NCBI GenBank assembly: GCA_016287465.1
Contig: JAEEWP010000003.1
Span: 1-44,899, forward strand
Source of the DNA: Caryophanales bacterium
GTDB lineage: Bacteria > Bacillota_I > Bacilli_A > RFN20 > CAG-826
Direction of reading: 5' to 3'
DNA: 44,899 nt
Positions 22,249 to 31,358 of this stretch are shown here, piece by piece. Positions within the stretch are counted from its first letter, which is position 1. Each line of letters starts with the position of its first letter. Position numbers and translations under genes: made by a program. The notes below the pieces were generated by a model. The model saw only the letters and a program-made list of their open reading frames with translations. It was not told where the DNA came from and searched no databases.

Positions 22249-22290
22249 ACGTGTTGCTCCTCTTGCTCCACGTATAAAAAACAGGGAGGG
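22249..22290 (+). promoter_or_regulatory. Candidate preQ1-I-like riboswitch before queT
   Basis: ACGTG (22249-22253) pairs with CACGT (22269-22273) around a 15-nt loop. The stem is followed by the A-rich tail ATAAAAAACA (22274-22283), very like the conserved preQ1-I tail, and then the ribosome binding site GGGAGGG (22284-22290). CTCC in the loop (22257-22260) can pair with GGAG (22285-22288). This forms an H-type pseudoknot that would hide the ribosome binding site when ligand is bound. The downstream genes all act in queuosine salvage, which supports the call. The loop sequence is not a textbook match. Confidence 0.5.
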
Positions 22291-22297
22291 CCTTACA

Positions 22298-22849
22298 ATG
22301 GCTCATAATGAATCTAAACCTTCTGGCGGACGTTTCACCGTTCGCATGATAGCTGAGAACTCTATCATCGCCGCTCTCTATGTGGTGCTTACTTTACTAG
22401 TTCCCGCATTGTCCTTTGGACCAATCCAATGTCGCTTCTCTGAAGCGCTCGTTCTCCTTTGCTTCTGGAGACCGGACATCACCATCGGTTTAACGATCGG
22501 CTGTCTTATCTCAAACGGCATCGGTGCAGCGCTTGGTGTTAACTTCGCAATCGATATGGTGTTCGGAACGTTAGCCACGCTCCTTTCATGTTTACTCATT
22601 TCCTTCTTCTCCAAGAGACTTTTCATCGCTTGGGTTTGGCCAGTGCTCTTCAATGCCGTCATCGTTGGTACTGAGCTTTATCTCTTAGGAGTCATGGGTG
22701 ATCTAACTCTTTGGCAGAACATCCTTTATGTCGGTATTGGCGAAACAATCGCCATGGCTGCCGGCTACGCTTTATGGGCTATTCTTGCCCACATGAAATT
22801 CTTCAATACGGTTTTCATGCCAACTCGCCATCAAGACGTTAAGTGGTAA
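22298..22849 (+). CDS. queT: QueT-family ECF transporter substrate-binding subunit
   Basis: A 183-residue S-component membrane protein with about five to six helices, for uptake of a queuosine precursor such as preQ1. Family features are RMIAENSIIAALYVVLTL at the first helix and the conserved FGPIQCRFSEALVLLCFW, followed by IGLTIGCLISNGIG. It would need the shared ECF energy module (EcfA/A'/T), which is not in this window. The start is the ATG with GGGAGGG 7 nt upstream. It is first in a run with tgt, queA and queH, though a hairpin at its stop and a promoter before tgt allow separate control. Confidence 0.8.
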   Translation: MAHNESKPSGGRFTVRMIAENSIIAALYVVLTLLVPALSFGPIQCRFSEALVLLCFWRPDITIGLTIGCLISNGIGAALGVNFAIDMVFGTLATLLSCLLISFFSKRLFIAWVWPVLFNAVIVGTELYLLGVMGDLTLWQNILYVGIGETIAMAAGYALWAILAHMKFFNTVFMPTRHQDVKW

Positions 22850-22856
22850 TAGGCAT

Positions 22857-24022
<1,166 letters not shown>

Positions 24023-25081
24023 ATGGACATCTCATTATTCGACTATAACCTTCCTGAAGAACTTATTGCCCAATCCCCGATGCAGCAGCGTGATGAATGC
24101 CGCTTGCTCGTCGTCGATAGGGAAAATAAGCAGTTTTTGCATAGGAAATTTCACGACATCATTGACTATATCGGCCCAAATGATGTTCTCGTAAGAAACA
24201 ATACCAAGGTCATTCCTGCTAGACTCATCGGCACCAAAGAGGCGACCGGCGGAGCAGTGGAAGTCCTTCTTTTAAAACAGCTTGAAGGTGACGAGTGGGA
24301 GTGCCTTGTTGGCAATGCCCATAGTGTCAGAGAAGGCTCTGTCTGCGTCTTTGGAAACGGCGAGCTTAAGTGTGTTTGCACAGCCGTCAAACCTGAAGGC
24401 CTCAGGAACATGAAGTTCATCTATAAAGGCATCTTCTTAGAAGTCCTTGATATGCTTGGGCAGATGCCTCTCCCTCCGTACATCAAGCAGATGTGCGCGA
24501 ATAAAGACGATTACCAAACCGTCTATGCGAAGATCCCTGGAAGCGCAGCGGCTCCAACAGCCGGATTCCATTTCACGAATGAGTTATTTGAAGAAATCAA
24601 AGCCAAAGGCGCCAAAATCATCGACGTCACTCTTAACATCGGTCTAGGAACCTTCCGTCCAGTTAAAGTAACCGACACCAAAGACCATGTCATGCATAGT
24701 GAGGTCTTTGAGATCAGCGAAGAAGCCGCAGAAGAGCTTAACAAAGCCAAGGCCGAGGGAAAGAGAATCATCGCTGTTGGAACAACCTCAGTCAGAACCT
24801 TAGAAGCCAATTATCAGAAATACGGCAAATTCGTTGCCACTAGAGAAGCCACCTCAATCTTCATTGAGCCAGGCTACGAATATAAAGCGGTGGATGCCCT
24901 CATCACGAACTTCCATCTTCCTAAGAGCACCCTCGTTATGCTCGTCAGCGCTTTCATGGGCAGAAAGTTCACACTCTCCGTCTATGAAGAAGCCGTCAAA
25001 GAAAGATACCGTTTCTTCTCCTTTGGAGACGCCATGTTCATATATGGCAAATACGACTATTCCAAAAACCTTGAGGATTAG
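24023..25081 (+). CDS. queA: S-adenosylmethionine:tRNA ribosyltransferase-isomerase
   Basis: A 352-residue enzyme that adds a cyclopentane ring, derived from the ribosyl group of SAM, to preQ1 in tRNA to give epoxyqueuosine. Typical segments are the N-terminal DYNLPEELIAQSP with RDECRLLVVDR, the central YAKIPGSAAAPTAGFHFT, LNIGLGTFRPV, and the C-terminal TNFHLPKSTLVMLVSAFMG. Length is normal. The ATG follows the tgt stop directly, and AAGAGG inside the tgt end serves as the ribosome binding site. Confidence 0.95.
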   Translation: MDISLFDYNLPEELIAQSPMQQRDECRLLVVDRENKQFLHRKFHDIIDYIGPNDVLVRNNTKVIPARLIGTKEATGGAVEVLLLKQLEGDEWECLVGNAHSVREGSVCVFGNGELKCVCTAVKPEGLRNMKFIYKGIFLEVLDMLGQMPLPPYIKQMCANKDDYQTVYAKIPGSAAAPTAGFHFTNELFEEIKAKGAKIIDVTLNIGLGTFRPVKVTDTKDHVMHSEVFEISEEAAEELNKAKAEGKRIIAVGTTSVRTLEANYQKYGKFVATREATSIFIEPGYEYKAVDALITNFHLPKSTLVMLVSAFMGRKFTLSVYEEAVKERYRFFSFGDAMFIYGKYDYSKNLED

Positions 25082-25083
25082 GG

Positions 25084-25737
25084 ATGAACATCAAGAAGCC
25101 TAACTATTACAACATCAGCCTTGAGGAGATCAAAAACCTCCATGGCGACAAGAAACCAAGGCTTCTTCTTCATGGCTGCTGCGGTCCTTGCTCTTGCTGG
25201 CCTCTCCTTTTCCTTTGCCCGCATTTCGATGTGACCATCATGTTCAATAACAGCAATATCTATCCTGAGGCGGAATATACGAAAAGACTCGAAGAGCTAA
25301 AGAGACTTCTTGAGTGCATCAAAAGAGATTTTGGTTTTGATGTTGGCCTTGTTGTCACTCCGTATGACAACGATGAATTCGATAAAGACCTCGCTCCATA
25401 TAAGGACGAGAGAGAAGGTGGGCGCCGCTGCATGATCTGCTACCGCAAGAGAATGGGTGAAGCTTATGACTATGCCGAAGAGAATGGCTTTGATTATTTC
25501 ACCACGGTCATGACCATCTCACGCCAAAAGAATTCCCTCATCCTCAATAGCATCGGCAAAGAATTAGAGGCCAAGCATTCCAAAACCAAATACTTCTATA
25601 GCGACTTCAAGAAGGATGACGGAATTGAAAAAGGCAAAGCCCTTAGAGACCAGTACGGCTTATATCAACAACTCTGCTGTGGATGCAAATACACCTACGA
25701 AGAAGGGGAACGTAGGAGAATCGAAAAAGGTTTATAA
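25084..25737 (+). CDS. queH: Epoxyqueuosine reductase QueH
   Basis: A 217-residue iron-sulfur enzyme that reduces epoxyqueuosine to queuosine, the last step. It is the non-cobalamin alternative to QueG. Cysteine clusters fit the family: HGCCGPCSC (Cys32, 33, 36, 38), RRCMICYRKRM in the middle, and LCCGCKY near the end. SRQKN, which marks the ATP-pyrophosphatase-like fold, lies between. It starts 2 nt after queA, with GAGGATTAGGG as the ribosome binding region, and completes the salvage pathway from imported preQ1. No de novo preQ0 genes (queC, queD, queE) are present in the window. Confidence 0.92.
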   Translation: MNIKKPNYYNISLEEIKNLHGDKKPRLLLHGCCGPCSCWPLLFLCPHFDVTIMFNNSNIYPEAEYTKRLEELKRLLECIKRDFGFDVGLVVTPYDNDEFDKDLAPYKDEREGGRRCMICYRKRMGEAYDYAEENGFDYFTTVMTISRQKNSLILNSIGKELEAKHSKTKYFYSDFKKDDGIEKGKALRDQYGLYQQLCCGCKYTYEEGERRRIEKGL

Positions 25738-25742
25738 AAACC

Positions 25743-25763
25743 AAAAATCAGCTGCAAAACCGC
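25743..25763 (+). repeat. Dispersed short repeat, copy C (diverged)
   Basis: A 21-bp segment containing AGCTGCAAAACCGCG lies right after the queH stop. It matches copies A and B with one A fewer and a changed end. Confidence 0.4.
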
Positions 25764-25764
25764 G

Positions 25765-26376
25765 TTATTCTTTAGCTCCGGCAATCGAATCGAGACTGAT
25801 TACGCCGGTGAAAACGAGGATTGCTCCTACGATAAAACCAACACCGATAAGAGCGAAAATCCCATAGTAGATTTTCATCTTTGTGCTTTTGCCGCTAACA
25901 AGACTCTTAATGAACACAGATGAGTTTTCTGAGTTCTCTGGGATGGTTCTGTATTTGATGTATGAGTTAGGGACAATAGGTTCTTTGGACCAGAATTTGT
26001 TCGCGTGATATTTCTTTTCGTCGGTTAGCCCAATGATATCCTCAATCTTGCCCTGAATGGTCATATATTCGACTTGTCTGATGAAGTCAGAGATGAATTG
26101 CCTATATGCGATAGCGGACAGTCCGAAGATGATAAAGCCAACGCAGATCATCAAGCACCCTGCCAAGATCTTTTCTGGCAAAGCAAAACGAACGCAGGTG
26201 AAGCCTCCGCCAACAACAGCAAGCAACAAGGTTGTGAAGATACTTGTCGAATTGCGGCTTGCGGTTCTGATCTGATTCTCGCAAGACTGTGCCTCTTTGT
26301 ATAAATCGATAAAGTCCTCTTTGGTGAGGGTCATGTCTTCTTGATTGACCTTTGCTTCTATTTTCTCTTCGCCCAT
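25765..26376 (-). CDS. Membrane protein of unknown function (RipA-like topology)
   Basis: A 203-residue protein with a soluble acidic N-terminal region (1-42), two adjacent membrane segments (about 45-66 and 70-92), a soluble middle of about 75 residues (SDFIRQVEYMTIQGKIEDIIGL...ANKFWSKEPIVPNSYIKYR), and a final membrane segment (about 170-192). The layout recalls RipA-family octameric membrane proteins of unknown role, but I would not assign it. The ribosome binding site AGGAGGTT is a perfect match. It is convergent with queH and lies downstream of the hydrolase gene's terminator on the same strand. Confidence 0.7.
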   Translation of the reverse strand: MGEEKIEAKVNQEDMTLTKEDFIDLYKEAQSCENQIRTASRNSTSIFTTLLLAVVGGGFTCVRFALPEKILAGCLMICVGFIIFGLSAIAYRQFISDFIRQVEYMTIQGKIEDIIGLTDEKKYHANKFWSKEPIVPNSYIKYRTIPENSENSSVFIKSLVSGKSTKMKIYYGIFALIGVGFIVGAILVFTGVISLDSIAGAKE

Positions 26377-26431
26377 AGGAACCTCCTGAGCTTATATGTC
26401 GTTTTTCTAATTTTAGCAAAAACGTTAAAGA

Positions 26432-26460
26432 AAAAAGACCGCCTATTTCTCGGTCTTTTT
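26432..26460. terminator. Terminator embedded in the last codons of the hydrolase gene
   Basis: AAAAAGACCG-cctatttct-CGGTCTTTTT. Its right arm encodes the final KKKTE codons of the minus-strand hydrolase gene, so coding and termination signals overlap. Confidence 0.8.
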
Positions 26461-27624
26461 CTTTCTGAAGATGCTGAACACGCTTTTTTTCGGTTTCTTC
26501 TCTTTCTTAGGCCCGTATGAGGCAGCGACTTCTTCTTTCGCGGCCTTGTAGTAGGTGAAGGCGGAGAAGAGGTTGGTCTTGAGCTTCTTCTTCGTTTCTT
26601 CGTCGTATTTCATCCAGCCTTTGATGAGAGCGATCCCCAAATCAAGTTTGCCAAGAGCCATGACCTCATAGATGGTCTTCCTGTCTTTGGCCTGAAGGAT
26701 ATCGAAGAGACATTCGGTCATGAGGACGAGATCTTCTTTGCTAAGGGAGCCAAGCCAATTGGTGAACATCGTCTGCTTGGTCTTTGAGGCATTGGAGTTT
26801 CTCTCAAGCTCAATGAGCTCGCCGGTCTCTTCGTCAAGATCCCACTTGAAGATGCTGTGCTGGAAGAATGAGGCTTTCTCGTTCGCGGATATGACTTTGT
26901 ATGAGGAGACTTGGTTGAGAAGAAGCCCGATAAGGGATTCTCCTGGAATGACTTTGTGAATTCTAGGGGTGAGTCTCTCAAGGGCTCTTTTGCTAAAGAC
27001 CTTTGGATCTTGGAATCCTGGTCCATCATGGCAATAGCAGCCTTTGAAGCGCGCGTAATATCTCCATTTCATCATGAGGGTGGCGTACATCGCGAGGTTA
27101 CCGCCTTTGCTATGACCGATAATGGTGAATGGGAAAAGACGATGTTTGACGATCTTAGTGACATAATCCTTCGCAAGTTTCTGGGAAGGAATCTCTTTCA
27201 TGGTCGCGAGGTTGCAGTCCTCTTTCCATCCAACAAGGCTTCCATCCGTGCCACGGAAGACGATATATCTCATCGGTCCTTTGCCAACGAAGGTCATCGC
27301 CATGTATTGGATGCATCTATCGACGCTAAAAACGGATTCGATGTGCCCGATCTTCAAAGAGGAGAAGCGGGGGCACTCAAGAATCTTGAGCCAGAACTCG
27401 CCATATCTCACTGGATCGCTCGTTCCATGAGAAAGAAGGGTCTTGTCGGCAAGGCTAGCGAATCTCGTCAATTCGACGTATTCGTCTCCACCCGCCAAAG
27501 CGGAGAAGCCATATTCGAACTTGAGGTAGCTTAACTGGGAAAAGACAAGGCTGTCGGTCTCAGAGAAAGGTCTCTCCTCGAAACTCGTTTTGCCATATTT
27601 ATCCAAGTATCCAAAGATATCCAT
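26443..27624 (-). CDS. DUF2974/Mbeg1-like alpha/beta hydrolase
   Basis: A 393-residue predicted serine esterase or lipase. The nucleophile elbow GHSKGGNLA puts the catalytic serine at 172, preceded by the strand YIVFRGTDGSLVGWKED typical of class 3 lipase-like proteins. A later HDGPGF may carry the acid residue. The C-terminal 30 residues are very basic (KKEKKPKKS...RKKK) and could bind membrane or nucleic acid. There is no signal peptide. The natural substrate of this family is largely unknown. The ribosome binding site is GGAGGGAA. Confidence 0.8.
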   Translation of the reverse strand: MDIFGYLDKYGKTSFEERPFSETDSLVFSQLSYLKFEYGFSALAGGDEYVELTRFASLADKTLLSHGTSDPVRYGEFWLKILECPRFSSLKIGHIESVFSVDRCIQYMAMTFVGKGPMRYIVFRGTDGSLVGWKEDCNLATMKEIPSQKLAKDYVTKIVKHRLFPFTIIGHSKGGNLAMYATLMMKWRYYARFKGCYCHDGPGFQDPKVFSKRALERLTPRIHKVIPGESLIGLLLNQVSSYKVISANEKASFFQHSIFKWDLDEETGELIELERNSNASKTKQTMFTNWLGSLSKEDLVLMTECLFDILQAKDRKTIYEVMALGKLDLGIALIKGWMKYDEETKKKLKTNLFSAFTYYKAAKEEVAASYGPKKEKKPKKSVFSIFRKKKTEK

Positions 27625-27867
27625 TCGCTTCCCTCCTAAGGTCCCTCATATTATTGCCCAAAAAGGATAACCTCGGTTAGAAAATCATAAAAAAGGGATA
27701 AAGCAGCAGGGGTGAAAATACATGTTTTTGCCCTTCTAGAATTAACAAATTTGTGCATTGTGCATAAGAAATAGACAAAAAACAGGCCATTTTGATCAAA
27801 TTCCGACCATATCTTGAAGATTTTTGCAAAAGTGCCATAACCATCGAAAATATTTTTCATTTTTTTG
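27625..27867. other. AT-rich gap between divergent units
   Basis: This stretch separates the hydrolase gene from the S10 operon promoter. It has a tandem TGTGCAT-TGTGCAT (27752-27765) and an AT-rich upstream tract of the kind that often boosts strong promoters (UP-element-like, 27840-27866). No gene is seen. The hydrolase promoter must lie here, but no clear boxes stand out. Confidence 0.4.
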
Positions 27868-27897
27868 TTGACGCGCTCTCATACGCGGGAATATACT
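27868..27897 (+). promoter_or_regulatory. Main promoter of the S10-spc-alpha operon
   Basis: TTGACG (27868-27873), 18 nt, TATACT (27892-27897), preceded by a T/A-rich tract. The start site would be near 27904, giving a leader of about 127 nt before rpsJ. Confidence 0.65.
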
Positions 27898-27903
27898 CAT
27901 ACA

Positions 27904-28030
27904 CGCTGACGCCAGCGATGAAGTGCGATGTTGCTGACACGCCGAAAGCCGTTGTTAAGGCCTTCGACTTAGTCAGGGAACTCGCATGGAGCTTGGCAAA
28001 GCAAGCCTGAAGAAATAAGGAGGAAAATTC
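27904..28030 (+). promoter_or_regulatory. Leader of the S10 operon
   Basis: The leader can form GCTG-acgc-CAGC (27905-27916) and a GCTTG-gcaaag-CAAGC stem close to the rpsJ ribosome binding site AAGGAGG. In many bacteria this operon is controlled by L4 binding to its leader. Such control is plausible here, but no family match can be claimed. Confidence 0.35.
27918..28010 (+). CDS. Possible 30-codon leader ORF upstream of rpsJ
   Basis: ATG at 27918 to TGA at 28008 encodes a 30-residue peptide starting MKCDVADTPKAVVKAFDLVR and ending WSLAKQA, which looks like an amphipathic helix. Its stop lies 20 nt before the rpsJ ATG, and the rpsJ ribosome binding site falls between. No good ribosome binding site is seen for this ORF itself, so it may be chance. 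If translated, it could couple to rpsJ or control leader folding. Confidence 0.3.
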   Translation: MKCDVADTPKAVVKAFDLVRELAWSLAKQA

Positions 28031-28345
28031 ATGGCGAAACAGCAAGTACTGCGCATTCGTTTGCAGGCTTACGATCACAAGATTCTCGACGTCGCCGTCC
28101 AGAAGATCGTAGAAATAGCGAATCACTTCAATGTGAAAATCGTCGGTCCTGTCCCGCTCCCAACCGAGAAGCAGGTCTACACGATTCTCCGTGCTACCTT
28201 CAAGTACAAGGATAGCCGCGAGCAGTTCGAAATCAGAACTCACAAGAGATTAATCGACATCGTCGGTCCAAACAAAGAGACCATTGATGCCATCAGGAAG
28301 CTTGATCTTCCAAACGGCGTCGACATCGATGTCACAGCGAAATAA
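28031..28345 (+). CDS. rpsJ: Ribosomal protein S10
   Basis: A 104-residue small-subunit protein that also acts as NusE in antitermination. It has the family core [33 protein letters not shown] and [15 protein letters not shown]. First gene of the S10 operon, with AAGGAGG before the ATG. Length is normal. Confidence 0.98.
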   Translation: MAKQQVLRIRLQAYDHKILDVAVQKIVEIANHFNVKIVGPVPLPTEKQVYTILRATFKYKDSREQFEIRTHKRLIDIVGPNKETIDAIRKLDLPNGVDIDVTAK

Positions 28346-28358
28346 GGAGGACTGAAGA

Positions 28359-28975
28359 ATGAAATCCATCATCGGAAGAAAAATGGGCATGACTGAAGTC
28401 TTCGCCGCTGACGGAACTATGTATCCAGTCACCGTCATCGAAGTCCTTCCAAACGTCATCGTCGGAAAGAAGACCATCGAGAAAGATGGTTATGAAGCCC
28501 TCAAAGTTGGTTACGAAGACATCGCCGAGCACCGTCTCAACAAACCTGAGCTTGGTGTTTACAAGAAAGCCGGCGTCGCTGCCAAAGCTCACCTCTTCGA
28601 ATTAAAGGGTGAGGAAATCTACGGAAAGAACGTTGGTGAGAACCTCACCGCCGATCTCTTCCAGGCTGGTGAAGTCGTTGACATCATCGGCACCTCTAAA
28701 GGTCACGGTTACAGTGGCGTCATCAAACACTACGGCGCCCACATCGGTCCAAAGGGTCACGGTTCTGGCTATCACCGTCAGATCGGTTCCTTGGCCAACA
28801 ACGGTCGTGACAACAACCGCGTCATTCCAGGCAAGAGAATGAGCGGACACTGGGGTGATGAACAGACCACCCTTCTCAACGTCACCGTCATCGAGACGAG
28901 CGCCGAGAAGAACTACATCCTTGTCAAGGGTGGCATCCCAGGAGCCAAGAAAGGTCTCGTCATGATCAGAAGCGC
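28359..28975 (+). other. Core region of L3 (rplC) lying within the gene 28359-29042
   Basis: Marks the beta-barrel and long internal loop of L3. The family-typical SKGHGYSGVIKHYG and SGYHRQIGSLANNGRDNNRV, where the loop reaches toward the peptidyl transferase centre, are intact. See the rplC entry. Confidence 0.6.
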
Positions 28976-29042
28976 TATCCTCAAGCAGTTCGGAAAGCCA
29001 GAGGTCAAGCCGCTTGTTGATCTTACGAAGAAAGGAGAATAA
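28359..29042 (+). CDS. rplC: Ribosomal protein L3
   Basis: A 227-residue large-subunit assembly protein. It starts with SIIGRKMGMTEVF, the usual L3 opening, and carries the internal loop that approaches the peptidyl transferase centre. Spacing of 13 nt from rpsJ with AAGGAGG shows operon membership. Length is slightly above the roughly 210 typical of the family. Confidence 0.98.
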   Translation: MKSIIGRKMGMTEVFAADGTMYPVTVIEVLPNVIVGKKTIEKDGYEALKVGYEDIAEHRLNKPELGVYKKAGVAAKAHLFELKGEEIYGKNVGENLTADLFQAGEVVDIIGTSKGHGYSGVIKHYGAHIGPKGHGSGYHRQIGSLANNGRDNNRVIPGKRMSGHWGDEQTTLLNVTVIETSAEKNYILVKGGIPGAKKGLVMIRSAILKQFGKPEVKPLVDLTKKGE

Positions 29043-29044
29043 CA

Positions 29045-29677
29045 ATGGCGGAAAAGAAAATCAGTTTGCCAGTCGTTAATCTCGCCGGCGAAAAAGTCGG
29101 AGACGTCAAACTCAGCGCCGAGGTATTCGGCATCACCGAGAAAAACGAACAAGCCATCCATGACGCCGTCGTCGCTCAGAGCGCCAACGCCCGTCAGGCT
29201 ACTGCCAAAACCAAGAAGAGACACGAAGTCTCCGGTGGCGGCAAGAAGCCATATCGTCAAAAAGGTACCGGACGCGCCCGTGCGGGTAGCAGCCGCTCCC
29301 CAATCTGGGTTGGCGGTGGAACCGTCTTCGGACCAGATGGCAATCAGAACTACACCGTTTCTCAGAACAAGAAGGCCCACGCCCTTGCCATGAAGACCGT
29401 CCTCTCCCAGAAGGCCGCCAAAGGCCTCCTCATCGTGGACAGCCTCAAGCTCGCCAAGATCAGCACCAAAGCCATGGCTGAGTCCCTCAAGACCATCAAG
29501 GCTGAAGGCAAAGTTCTCTTGGTCGGAAGCGATGAGAAACTCGTCAAGAGCGCTACCAACATCGATGCCCTCGAGGTCCGCGCCCTTAACAACATCAGCG
29601 TCTATGACATCCTCAACGCCAACACCATGGTCATCAGCGAGGATGATGTCAAAGCGCTCGAAGGAGGACTTAAATAA
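29045..29677 (+). CDS. rplD: Ribosomal protein L4
   Basis: A 210-residue large-subunit protein lining the exit tunnel. The loop region KKRHEVSGGGKKPYRQKGTG with ARAGSSRSPIWVGGG is the tunnel extension, and the C-terminal half carries the globular domain. In other bacteria L4 represses its own operon by binding the leader. Its stop overlaps the rplW start by one base. Confidence 0.98.
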   Translation: MAEKKISLPVVNLAGEKVGDVKLSAEVFGITEKNEQAIHDAVVAQSANARQATAKTKKRHEVSGGGKKPYRQKGTGRARAGSSRSPIWVGGGTVFGPDGNQNYTVSQNKKAHALAMKTVLSQKAAKGLLIVDSLKLAKISTKAMAESLKTIKAEGKVLLVGSDEKLVKSATNIDALEVRALNNISVYDILNANTMVISEDDVKALEGGLK

Positions 29678-30132
29678 TGGCCGAAGAAAAGAAAGTCGCC
29701 GCCGAGAAGAAGACGGCTACCAAGAAAGCTCCTGCTAAGAAGGCTGCTCCTAAGAAAGAAGCCGCCCCAAAGGCTGAGGCCCCAAAAGCCGAGGCTAAGA
29801 AGGAAGCCCCAAAAGCTGCTAAGAAACCTATCGCTCTTCCAAATGAGCACGATTACAAAGTCATCTTGGAACCAGTCATCACCGAAAAGAGTATGGCTCT
29901 TCTCCAGAATGAGAACAAAGTGACCGTCAAGGTTGCTGATTGGAGCAACAAAGATGAGATCAAACTCAGCTTCCAGAGGCTCTATCAGGTCAAAGTCGTT
30001 GATATCAAGATCGTCAACGTCAACGCCAAGGAGAAATCCCGCGGCGGACGTTACAAAGGCTTCATCGGCGGCTTCAAGAAAGCGATCGTCACCATCGCCG
30101 AAGGCGAGGCTGTCGACCTCTTCAAAGAGTAG
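29677..30132 (+). CDS. rplW: Ribosomal protein L23 with Ala/Lys-rich N-terminal extension
   Basis: 151 residues against about 95 in most bacteria. The first 58 residues are almost only Ala, Lys, Pro and Glu, in repeats such as KKAPAKKAAPKKEA. The normal L23 fold follows, from YKVILEPVITEKS to the RRYKGFIGGFKKA-like loop (here GGRYKGFIGGFKKAIV). L23 sits at the tunnel exit and docks trigger factor and SRP. The tail would project near there or contact rRNA. Similar tails occur on L22 and L5 in the same operon. The start overlaps the rplD stop. Confidence 0.95.
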   Translation: MAEEKKVAAEKKTATKKAPAKKAAPKKEAAPKAEAPKAEAKKEAPKAAKKPIALPNEHDYKVILEPVITEKSMALLQNENKVTVKVADWSNKDEIKLSFQRLYQVKVVDIKIVNVNAKEKSRGGRYKGFIGGFKKAIVTIAEGEAVDLFKE

Positions 30133-30141
30133 GAAACACCC

Positions 30142-30181
30142 TTAAGACTTAATCCTTATATATAAATAAGAAAAATCTTAA
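30142..30181 (+). other. Nested inverted repeats in the rplW-rplB gap
   Basis: The 76-nt gap is the widest before rpoA and is AT-rich. TTAAGA (30142-30147) pairs with TCTTAA (30176-30181) around CTTAT-atataa-ATAAG (30155-30170). This may be a processing site, an mRNA stability element or an internal promoter region. There is no T tract, so it is not a classic terminator. Confidence 0.4.
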
Positions 30182-30208
30182 AAAGAAAACCACTATAGGA
30201 GAAAAGAA

Positions 30209-31039
30209 ATGGCAATCAAAGTTTACAAGCCTTATACCAAGAGCCGTCGCGCCATGCAGACCCTCTCGTATGAGGAAATCACCAAAGCCACTCCTGAAAA
30301 ATCCCTTCTTCTCACCAAGAAACACACTGGTGGCAGAAACAATCAAGGAGTGATCACCTGCCGTCACCACGGCGGTGGCAACAAGAACCGTTACAGAATC
30401 GTCGATTTCCGTCGTAACAAAGACGAAATCCCAGGAACTGTCTCGGCGATCGAATACGATCCAAACCGTACCGCCTTCCTCGCCCTCATCACCTATGCTG
30501 ATGGCGAAAAGCGCTACATCATCAGACCAAAAGACCTCAACGTCGGTGACAAGATCATCAGCGGCGAGGCCACCGATATCAAAAACGGCAACAACTTAGC
30601 TCTTAAGAACATCCCAGAAGGTACCTTCATCCACAACATCGAGCTTAAGCCAGGCAAAGGCGGACAGATGTGCCGCGCTGCCGGTTCCATGGCTCAGGTC
30701 CTTGGCGTCGATGGCAAATACACCATCCTTCGCCTTGCCTCTGGTGAAGTCAGAAAGGTCTTAAGCGTCTGCCGTGCCACAATCGGCATCGTCGGCAACG
30801 ATGACTGGAACCTTGTCAACATCGGCAAGGCCGGTCGCAACCGCAACATGGGTATCCGTCCAACCGTCCGTGGTTCCGCGATGAACCCATGTGACCACCC
30901 TCACGGTGGTGGTGAAGGTAAGTGTCCTGTCGGACGCGATGCCCCACGCACCCCATGGGGAAAGAAAGCTATGGGCGTCAAGACCCGTCGCATCAAGAAG
31001 AACAGCAGCCGCCTCATCATGAGACGCCGCAATGGATAA
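30209..31039 (+). CDS. rplB: Ribosomal protein L2
   Basis: A 276-residue core large-subunit protein needed for subunit joining and peptidyl transfer. It shows [14 protein letters not shown] at the start and the conserved [21 protein letters not shown] near the C-terminus, with the key histidine. Length is normal. AGGAGAAAAG is its ribosome binding site. Confidence 0.98.
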   Translation: MAIKVYKPYTKSRRAMQTLSYEEITKATPEKSLLLTKKHTGGRNNQGVITCRHHGGGNKNRYRIVDFRRNKDEIPGTVSAIEYDPNRTAFLALITYADGEKRYIIRPKDLNVGDKIISGEATDIKNGNNLALKNIPEGTFIHNIELKPGKGGQMCRAAGSMAQVLGVDGKYTILRLASGEVRKVLSVCRATIGIVGNDDWNLVNIGKAGRNRNMGIRPTVRGSAMNPCDHPHGGGEGKCPVGRDAPRTPWGKKAMGVKTRRIKKNSSRLIMRRRNG

Positions 31040-31057
31040 GGAAAGGAGATCGAACAC

Positions 31058-31345
31058 ATGTCACGTTCTAGCAAAAAAGGCCCGTTCGTAGATGCTTACC
31101 TTCTCAAGAAGGTCGAGGATCTCGATAAAGCCGGCAAAAAAGAAGTCATCAAGACCTGGTCGAGACGTTCGACCATCTATCCTGCCTTCGTCGAGCACAC
31201 CTTCGCCGTCTATAACGGCAAAGAGCACATCACCGTCTTCGTCACTGAGGATATGGTCGGTCACAAGCTCGGCGAATTCGCCCCAACTAGAAGATTCGAA
31301 GGCCATCACGGCAACAACGCCGGTGATCAGGCCAGCGGTAAGTAA
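31058..31345 (+). CDS. rpsS: Ribosomal protein S19
   Basis: A 95-residue small-subunit head protein. It starts [18 protein letters not shown] and includes [24 protein letters not shown] and [13 protein letters not shown], all family hallmarks. Operon position between L2 and L22 is standard. Confidence 0.98.
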   Translation: MSRSSKKGPFVDAYLLKKVEDLDKAGKKEVIKTWSRRSTIYPAFVEHTFAVYNGKEHITVFVTEDMVGHKLGEFAPTRRFEGHHGNNAGDQASGK

Positions 31346-31358
31346 GGAGTAAGCAACT

